Source: Pseudomonadota bacterium (lineage in GTDB: Bacteria; Myxococcota; UBA9042; PHBI01). Taken from it: 10,447 nt of DNA. A program made the translations under genes and the position numbers. A model generated the notes under the pieces. The model was not told the origin of the DNA, did not search any database, and saw nothing but the letters and a program-made list of their open reading frames with translations. The stretch covers positions 1-10,447 of the forward strand of contig SYAK01000509.1 in NCBI GenBank assembly GCA_005788935.1, given 5' to 3'. The stretch's first letter is position 1; every line of letters starts with the position of its first letter. Below are positions 6,130 to 10,447 of the stretch, piece by piece.

Positions 6130-8420
6130 GGATCCGCCGCGATTCCCGACGCCTCACGACCGCGTTCGTCGCGTCCGTCATCCTCGCGCCCGGTGCGGCC
6201 CGCGCCGACGACGTCGTGCCAGCCGAACCTCCAGCCACCGAGCCTCCCGCCGAGGTGCCCGAGGCAAGCCCGGCCGAGGACCCCAGGAAGGCCGCCGACA
6301 CCGTCATCCGCCAGCGCCGCCGCGACATCTTCCGCACCCCGGGCTCGGCCCACCTCCTCGAAGCCAAGGACCTCGAGGCGACCAACTACGACGACCCCCA
6401 GTCGGCCCTCGCGCCGATCCCCGGGGTCTACACACGGACCGAGGACGGATACGGACTCCGCCCGAACATTGGCATCCGCGGCGCGAGCGCCGAGCGCAGC
6501 CAGAAGGTCACGCTCATGGAGGACGGCGTCCTCTTCGCGCCCGCTCCGTATTCTGCGCCTGCTGCTTACTACTTTCCGATGACCACCCGCATGACCGGCC
6601 TCGAGGTCACGAAGGGGCCTGGCGCCATCCTCTTCGGGCCCCAGACCATCGGCGGCGCGCTCAACCTCTTCACCCGCCCCGTCCCGCGCGGCGTCGCGGC
6701 CGGCTTCGAACTCGCGGGCGGCACGGCTGGCGACCTCGGCGACAACGGCAGCCTTCGCAGCCACGGCTTCTTCGGCCTCGGCGATGACCGCGCCGGCCTG
6801 CTCCTCGAAGGCGTCCACCTGGAGACCGGCGGTTTCAAACGGCTCGACGGCGCGCCCGACGCCAACACCGGCTTCTCGCGCAGCGAGCTTATGCTGAAGG
6901 GCCGCCTCCAGACCGACCCCGACGCGGCCGTTTCGCACCGCCTCGATCTCAAGCTTGGCTATGCCCGCGAACGGAGTCACGAGACCTATCTCGGCCTCAC
7001 CGAGACCGACTTTCGCGCAGATCCATGGCGCCGCTACGCGGCCTCCGCCCTTGACCGCATGGCCTGGGGGCGCTGGCAAGCCTCCCTCACCCACACGCTC
7101 ACCGCGGGCGCGCTCGAGGTCGTCACCACCGCCTTCAGCCATGGCCTCGAGCGGACCTGGCGCCGACTTGACGCCTTCCGCGACGGTCCGTCACTCGCCG
7201 AGGTCCTCGCGAGCCCGGACAACGCTCTCAACCGGTATTATTACCAAATCCTGTCCGGAGCAGAGGACAGCGGCGAGGCCAACCCCGCCGACGCCCTGCT
7301 GCTCGCCAACAACGACCGCACCTTCCGGACCGGAGGCCTTCAGTCGGCGGTTCGCTGGCGCGCGGTCACGGGCGCGCTCCGCCACAAACTCGACGCCGGT
7401 CTCCGTCTCGTCTCGGACGCTGTCGCTCGCGACCACACCGCGACGGGCTGGTACATGCAGGCTGGGCGCCTCACCCCCGACGGCCGCGGCCCGGAGACGA
7501 CCCTCCGGAACAGCGCCGACACACTCGCCCTCGCGGGTCACGCCCTCTATGGACTCTCCGGCCATGGCGTCACCCTGACCCCTGGCGCCCGCCTCGAGGT
7601 CATCCGCGGCGCCGCCACCGACGCAGCGACAGGTCGAACGCCAGGCCTGACGCGTGCGACCCTGCTGCCCGGCCTCGGCCTTCACTGGGCGCTCTCGGAC
7701 AGCTTCGGGCTGCTTGGTGGCGTCTACCGTGGCTTCTCGCCTGTCGCCCCCGGCCAGCCGCGCGACGTCCTCCCCGAGACGAGCATCAACTGGGAAGCTG
7801 GCGCCCGATACGCCGACGACAGCCGAGGCACCCTCGCCGAGACCATTGCGTTCTACAATGACTACACGAATCTGCTCGGCACCTGCACGATGTCCTCGGG
7901 TTGCCGCGACACGGCCATCGACCGCCAGTTCAACGGAGGCGCTGTCACGATCGCCGGTGTCGAGGTGACCAGCGCCTGGGAGGCTCCGCTCGGTCGTGGC
8001 TTCACGGCCCCCCTGCGCCTCGCGTGGACGTTCACCCACACGCGCTTCGCGTCGAGCTTCGCAAGCGACAATCCGCAGTTCGATGACGTCGAGACCGGCG
8101 ACGCGCTCCCCTACGTCCCGACGCATCAGCTGCATCTGCAGGCCGGGCTCGCACGCGGCGGCCACCGCCTTACCCTCGTCTACGGCCTGACGAGCGCCAT
8201 GCTCGAGCAGGCCGGCCGGCTCGCGGACGCCCGCATCCCGAAGACCGACGTCCTGCACCTCGTCGACGCGATGGGGGCGGTCGCGCTCGGCGCCGGCTGG
8301 TCCCTCGAGCTCCGCGGCGAAAACCTGCTTGGCCTGGCCGCGATCGGCAGCCGCCGACCGTTCGGAGCGCGTCCGGTGCGCCCTCCGATGATTCAGCTCG
8401 GGCTGCGCTGGAGCCTCTGA
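6126..8420 (+). CDS. FecA-like TonB-dependent outer-membrane receptor
   Basis: This 764-residue outer-membrane receptor probably imports a ferric chelate. The ATG overlaps the HTTM stop as ATGA, with no clear Shine-Dalgarno, so translation is likely coupled. A signal peptide ends at A25-R-A27. A Pro/Glu/Ala-rich linker (30-53) and a possible TonB box D58-T-V-I follow. The plug domain (about 66-185) is strongly FecA-like: PGVYTRTEDGYGLRPNIGIRG (99-119), MEDGVLFAPAPYSAPAAYYFP (131-151) and KGPGAILFGPQTIGGALNL (163-181). The rest is a beta-barrel with a CTMSSGC loop typical of this branch and the C-terminal end LGLRWSL. There is no N-terminal signalling domain, so FecIR-type surface signalling is not expected; control is more simply by the upstream Fur box. 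Ferric dicitrate is the textbook FecA substrate, but the true ligand here is unknown. It is the last gene of the operon. Confidence 0.94.
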   Translation: MRIRRDSRRLTTAFVASVILAPGAARADDVVPAEPPATEPPAEVPEASPAEDPRKAADTVIRQRRRDIFRTPGSAHLLEAKDLEATNYDDPQSALAPIPGVYTRTEDGYGLRPNIGIRGASAERSQKVTLMEDGVLFAPAPYSAPAAYYFPMTTRMTGLEVTKGPGAILFGPQTIGGALNLFTRPVPRGVAAGFELAGGTAGDLGDNGSLRSHGFFGLGDDRAGLLLEGVHLETGGFKRLDGAPDANTGFSRSELMLKGRLQTDPDAAVSHRLDLKLGYARERSHETYLGLTETDFRADPWRRYAASALDRMAWGRWQASLTHTLTAGALEVVTTAFSHGLERTWRRLDAFRDGPSLAEVLASPDNALNRYYYQILSGAEDSGEANPADALLLANNDRTFRTGGLQSAVRWRAVTGALRHKLDAGLRLVSDAVARDHTATGWYMQAGRLTPDGRGPETTLRNSADTLALAGHALYGLSGHGVTLTPGARLEVIRGAATDAATGRTPGLTRATLLPGLGLHWALSDSFGLLGGVYRGFSPVAPGQPRDVLPETSINWEAGARYADDSRGTLAETIAFYNDYTNLLGTCTMSSGCRDTAIDRQFNGGAVTIAGVEVTSAWEAPLGRGFTAPLRLAWTFTHTRFASSFASDNPQFDDVETGDALPYVPTHQLHLQAGLARGGHRLTLVYGLTSAMLEQAGRLADARIPKTDVLHLVDAMGAVALGAGWSLELRGENLLGLAAIGSRRPFGARPVRPPMIQLGLRWSL

Positions 8421-8436
8421 ACCCCCGGAACTCCGC

Positions 8437-8471
8437 CTGACGCGCCGCGATCCACGACCGCGACGCGTCAG
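8437..8471. terminator. Hairpin terminator between convergent genes (probably bidirectional)
   Basis: CTGACGCG (8437-8444) pairs perfectly with CGCGTCAG (8464-8471). After one C/A mismatch, CGCG pairs with CGCG, leaving a 9-nt loop (8450-8458). The hairpin lies 16 bp after the receptor stop and 10 bp beyond the stop of the facing lipoprotein gene, exactly where both transcripts should end. There is no long T-tract on either side, so the call rests on stem strength and position. Confidence 0.68.
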
Positions 8472-8481
8472 TTGCCCGCCC

Positions 8482-9942
8482 TCAGCGCAGCGGCACGGCC
8501 ATCGGGGACTCGGCCGCAAAGCTGATGTCGTTCGTCAGCTGCTGGATGTTGGTCCCGTCGAGTCGTGCCCGGAACACCTCGCGATCATTGCGTTGACGGG
8601 CTGCGCCGTCCGCGATCAGGTTCCCGCTCTGGTCGAATGTCGGCGTCGCCACGAAGAGCGCTGTCGCACCGTCGGGGGTCAGCGTGAACGCGTCGATCCG
8701 CCGGTTCAGCGTCACGTCGCCCACTGGGTTCTTCGTGACGTTGAAGATGTCGCTCTCGCGCAAGGTCCGCCCCTCGCGCAGGGTCGACACCTTGATGCGC
8801 CGCAGATCCGTCGCGATCTTGGGAGGTTCGGTCCCATCCGGACCGCAACGCGTCTCTCCAAGAAAGACCAGCTCCGATCCGTCATTGGTGAAGTATGCTT
8901 TACCAGCCGTTCGTTGCCACTGCCACGGCTGCAGGACCCCCGGATCACAGGCCTGCTCGATGTAAGAGCCCGACGCCACCGACGCCACCACCGAGGCGGA
9001 GCTGACCCCCGGATCGGTCGTGTCGTAGAGGTGGATGCGATGCCACTTGTCCGCGAACGCGAAGAACGCCACGTGGCGGTTGTCCCGGCTGATCGCGACG
9101 GGATCCGTGTCGCTGTACTCGGAGCCCGTGCCAGTGCAGTTCTCGCGCGTGCCGTACTTGCACATGAAGTCGAGCTCGACGAGCCCGAGCCCGTCCTTCC
9201 ACATGTAGACGTTCACGCTCCGGATCGTCGTTCGCAGCAGCACGAGCACCGACCCGTCGGGAGATACATTGAAGCGTCCCTTGTAGGTTGACCCCTCGAG
9301 ATCACGCGCGATCGGGAAGTCGAGGAACGCGAGCTGCTCGTTCACGTTCTCCGCGAGCTCGATGACGTGCAGCCCATACACGCAGCTCCCGCCCGTGCAG
9401 TCCTTCTTCTTGGAGTAGAAGAAGCGGTCGCCCGCGAAATGGAAGTCCACCAGCCCTTCCAGATCGCCGCCCTTGAGCAGGGACACCTGATAGGCGTCGC
9501 CGATCTTGCCAAGCGTCACCGTGAAGCCTGCATCCGTCGGCGGCCCCGCCACGACGGCGAGCCACTTCATGTCAGGGGACACGAAACACCCATGCTTGCA
9601 GGACATCGGCGGGTCGAGGTCCTTCAGCCCGCCGAGCGTCGTCAGCGCCTGCGGGCTCGAACCGTCCGCCTCGATCATCCACAGCTCGCTCTCGCCCATG
9701 TTCGAAGAAAGCCGCCCCCGGTAACCATGAAGCGCCCGCCAGGCGTCCGTCTCCTCGGGTGCCGCCCACGGGTCGTTCGATGCCGCACCATCGGCGCCGA
9801 CCCCATCAGCGGCCACCCCTGCATCACCACCCGCACCCGCGCCCGCCCCGTCGTCCCCGCAGGCGCCGAGCCCAAGCCCGGCCGTCACACCCAGCGCCGA
9901 CAACCATCCCGACCCGTTCCACCCGATCCGCTTTCCGATCAT
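8482..9942 (-). CDS. TolB/PD40-type beta-propeller lipoprotein
   Basis: This 486-residue exported lipoprotein is of unknown specific role. The ATG at 9942 is chosen because GGAGGGG (9957-9951) lies eight bases upstream; a longer frame from 10029 would overlap the likely -35 box. The signal peptide ends in lipobox L25-G-A-C28, followed by a flexible Gly/Ala/Asp linker to about residue 60. The remainder shows PD40 (WD40-like) propeller blades: LWMIEADGSSPQALT (87-101), CFVSPDMKWLAVVA (119-132), FNVSPDGSVLVLL (224-236), FTLTPDGATALFVA (419-432) and VFRARLDGTNIQQLT (456-470). Closely spaced cysteine pairs (C115/C119, C182/C187 and two more) suggest disulfides suited to the periplasm or surface. 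TolB itself has this fold, but the lipid anchor, linker and lack of tol neighbours argue against TolB. It faces the iron operon and has a separate promoter; no Fur box is seen, so a functional link is not supported. Confidence 0.88.
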   Translation of the reverse strand: MIGKRIGWNGSGWLSALGVTAGLGLGACGDDGAGAGAGGDAGVAADGVGADGAASNDPWAAPEETDAWRALHGYRGRLSSNMGESELWMIEADGSSPQALTTLGGLKDLDPPMSCKHGCFVSPDMKWLAVVAGPPTDAGFTVTLGKIGDAYQVSLLKGGDLEGLVDFHFAGDRFFYSKKKDCTGGSCVYGLHVIELAENVNEQLAFLDFPIARDLEGSTYKGRFNVSPDGSVLVLLRTTIRSVNVYMWKDGLGLVELDFMCKYGTRENCTGTGSEYSDTDPVAISRDNRHVAFFAFADKWHRIHLYDTTDPGVSSASVVASVASGSYIEQACDPGVLQPWQWQRTAGKAYFTNDGSELVFLGETRCGPDGTEPPKIATDLRRIKVSTLREGRTLRESDIFNVTKNPVGDVTLNRRIDAFTLTPDGATALFVATPTFDQSGNLIADGAARQRNDREVFRARLDGTNIQQLTNDISFAAESPMAVPLR

Positions 9943-10000
9943 CGCGATCGCCCCTCCGTTCGCGGCTGCGCGCCCCAGCGCACGCGTCCGCCATCCCTGC

Positions 10001-10029
10001 ACGCTACGGAGGCGCCTCGCCGGTGTCAA
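10001..10029 (-). promoter_or_regulatory. Promoter of the PD40 lipoprotein gene
   Basis: On the - strand, a perfect -35 TTGACA (10029-10024) is separated by 17 bp from TAGCGT (10006-10001), which keeps the first two and last bases of the -10 consensus. Transcription would begin near 9994, leaving about 50 nt before the ATG at 9942. Confidence 0.55.
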
Positions 10030-10123
10030 CGCGACTCGCCAACCACCACTGCCACATTCCCTCGTAAAACCAGAGTATTACCAACAGGCCTCGAAAAAAC
10101 CGACGGGGGCCCGAGAAAATCGG

Positions 10124-10151
10124 TTGCGCCAGCCGCCGCGGCGAGTACAAC
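10124..10151 (+). promoter_or_regulatory. Possible upstream (P1) rRNA promoter
   Basis: TTGCGC (10124-10129), 16 bp and TACAAC (10146-10151) make a moderate sigma70-like match. A-tracts at 10094-10099 and 10115-10119 lie upstream and could act as an UP element. Tandem promoters are common ahead of rRNA operons. The match is only partial. Confidence 0.3.
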
Positions 10152-10221
10152 CGCCCCCCGTCGCGGCGCCGAAAGGCAACGCGGCGCTGACAAGCAAGCT
10201 GGCGACCCCGCCCAGGCGACT

Positions 10222-10266
10222 GGGAAAAAAAAGAGGTTGACAGCGCCCACGCAGTAACAGCAAACT
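10222..10266 (+). promoter_or_regulatory. Probable rRNA operon promoter with A-tract UP element
   Basis: A run of eight A's just upstream abuts a perfect -35 TTGACA (10237-10242). The -10 is weak: the best candidate is CAAACT (10261-10266) at 18 bp. The following GCGCG-rich stretch resembles the GC-rich discriminator of stringently controlled rRNA promoters. The boxB/boxA leader that follows supports the assignment more than the -10 does. Confidence 0.5.
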
Positions 10267-10274
10267 GCGCGAAC

Positions 10275-10296
10275 CTTCGGCGGGAAACCGGCGAAG
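10275..10296 (+). promoter_or_regulatory. boxB-like antitermination hairpin (GAAA tetraloop)
   Basis: CTTCG and CGAAG pair around a G-G mismatch and an inner CGG/CCG stem capped by a GAAA loop (10284-10287), a GNRA tetraloop. It lies directly before the boxA. In rRNA leaders boxB precedes boxA and helps load the Nus antitermination complex. Confidence 0.6.
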
Positions 10297-10310
10297 CGCT
10301 CTCTGAAAAC
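10297..10310 (+). promoter_or_regulatory. boxA of an rRNA operon leader
   Basis: CGCTCTCTGAAAAC, followed by TGGATAG, closely resembles the GCTCTTTGAAAACTGAATA-type sequence in many bacterial rRNA leaders. It is the NusB-NusE (S10) binding site that makes RNA polymerase resistant to Rho during rRNA synthesis. It predicts a 16S rRNA gene on the + strand just beyond the right edge. Confidence 0.75.
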
Positions 10311-10447
10311 TGGATAGCAGGAAACCGAGACAGGTCTCCAAAGTCCTGACAGCCCTCTCGGGGGAGGTCGGGCCTGAGAGTAAACCAAGACAAGATGCGA
10401 CGCGTCATCACGGTCCCTAGCCGGGCCGAGGTGACGAGGGAGCAAAC
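10311..10447 (+). other. Remaining rRNA leader (no gene), runs off the right edge
   Basis: No coding region is supported here. Two stems are visible: GAGAC-AG-GTCTC (10327-10338), and CCTGAC (10345-10350) with GTCGGG (10367-10372, one G-T wobble) enclosing CCC/GGG. Such structure suits a pre-16S leader that is later trimmed by RNases. The 16S 5' consensus (AGAGTTTGATC) is not reached before the window ends. Confidence 0.5.

Noticed and set aside
4699..7142. Two long antisense frames opposite the HTTM and receptor genes (4699-5910 and 5826-7142)
   Set aside because: Shadow frames of high-GC codons; they contain only charged or Ala/Gly repeats and overlap clear + strand genes.
7191..8519. Long antisense open frame opposite the TonB receptor
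   Set aside because: It is a GC-rich shadow frame with low-complexity Arg/Ala/Gly composition and no recognisable domain; the + strand receptor is unmistakable.
8482..9942. Calling the propeller protein TolB
   Set aside because: It has a lipobox, a flexible linker and cysteine pairs, and no tolQRA or pal genes are nearby.
9943..10029. Longer start of the PD40 lipoprotein at 10029
   Set aside because: It covers the likely -35 and -10 boxes and would bury the lipoprotein signal; ATG 9942 has a strong GGAGGGG.
10004..10445. Antisense frames across the right-end leader
   Set aside because: Cys/Arg/Phe-rich translations without Shine-Dalgarno or domain; the same DNA reads as an rRNA leader on the + strand.
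1..10447. CRISPR arrays, insertion sequences, phage genes, tRNA genes
   Set aside because: No regularly spaced repeats, transposase or integrase motifs, or cloverleaf-like segments were seen; the only long exact repeat noticed is the 39-bp EF-G pair.

Overview
The window is bacterial, GC-rich and fully coding-dense. Both predicted surface lipoproteins and a FecA-type receptor with a signal peptide imply a Gram-negative envelope. The high GC, the small acidic/glycine-rich lipoprotein linkers and the gene content suggest Myxococcota (former Deltaproteobacteria). This taxonomic guess is an inference, not a match to a known genome.

Layout. (1) Positions 3-1679 hold the C-terminal three quarters of an elongation factor G, entering from the left edge. 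Its first 39 bases exactly repeat an internal segment (694-732), so the left end looks like a rearrangement or an assembly junction. (2) Positions 1680-1945 are intergenic: several GC-rich inverted repeats, then a sigma70-like promoter whose -10 is buried in a perfect 19-bp Fur-box palindrome (1878-1896). (3) Positions 1946-8420 form a tight four-gene operon on the + strand: a DUF4856-like lipoprotein, an imelysin-family lipoprotein, an HTTM (vitamin K-dependent gamma-carboxylase-like) membrane protein and a FecA-like TonB-dependent receptor. The junctions are a 13-bp gap, an 8-bp overlap and a 4-bp ATGA overlap. (4) A hairpin at 8437-8471 sits between this operon and a convergent gene. (5) Positions 8482-9942 on the - strand encode a TolB/PD40 beta-propeller lipoprotein with its own promoter near 10001-10029. 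(6) Positions 10030-10447 carry no gene but look like the promoter and leader of a ribosomal RNA operon running off the right edge: A-tract, TTGACA, a GAAA-tetraloop boxB-like hairpin and a boxA.

How the genes may work together. Under iron starvation Fur would release the promoter. The outer-membrane receptor would import an iron chelate, while the two lipoproteins and the HTTM membrane enzyme act in the periplasm and inner membrane. Imelysin proteins are known to be iron-regulated in several bacteria. The role of a gamma-carboxylase homologue inside an iron-uptake operon is not, to my knowledge, explained, and its apparent catalytic Lys and His are conserved. This operon is the most interesting system in the window.

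The edges (a repeat-like junction on the left, an rRNA leader on the right) are typical places for an assembly to break, so the window may be a whole contig.
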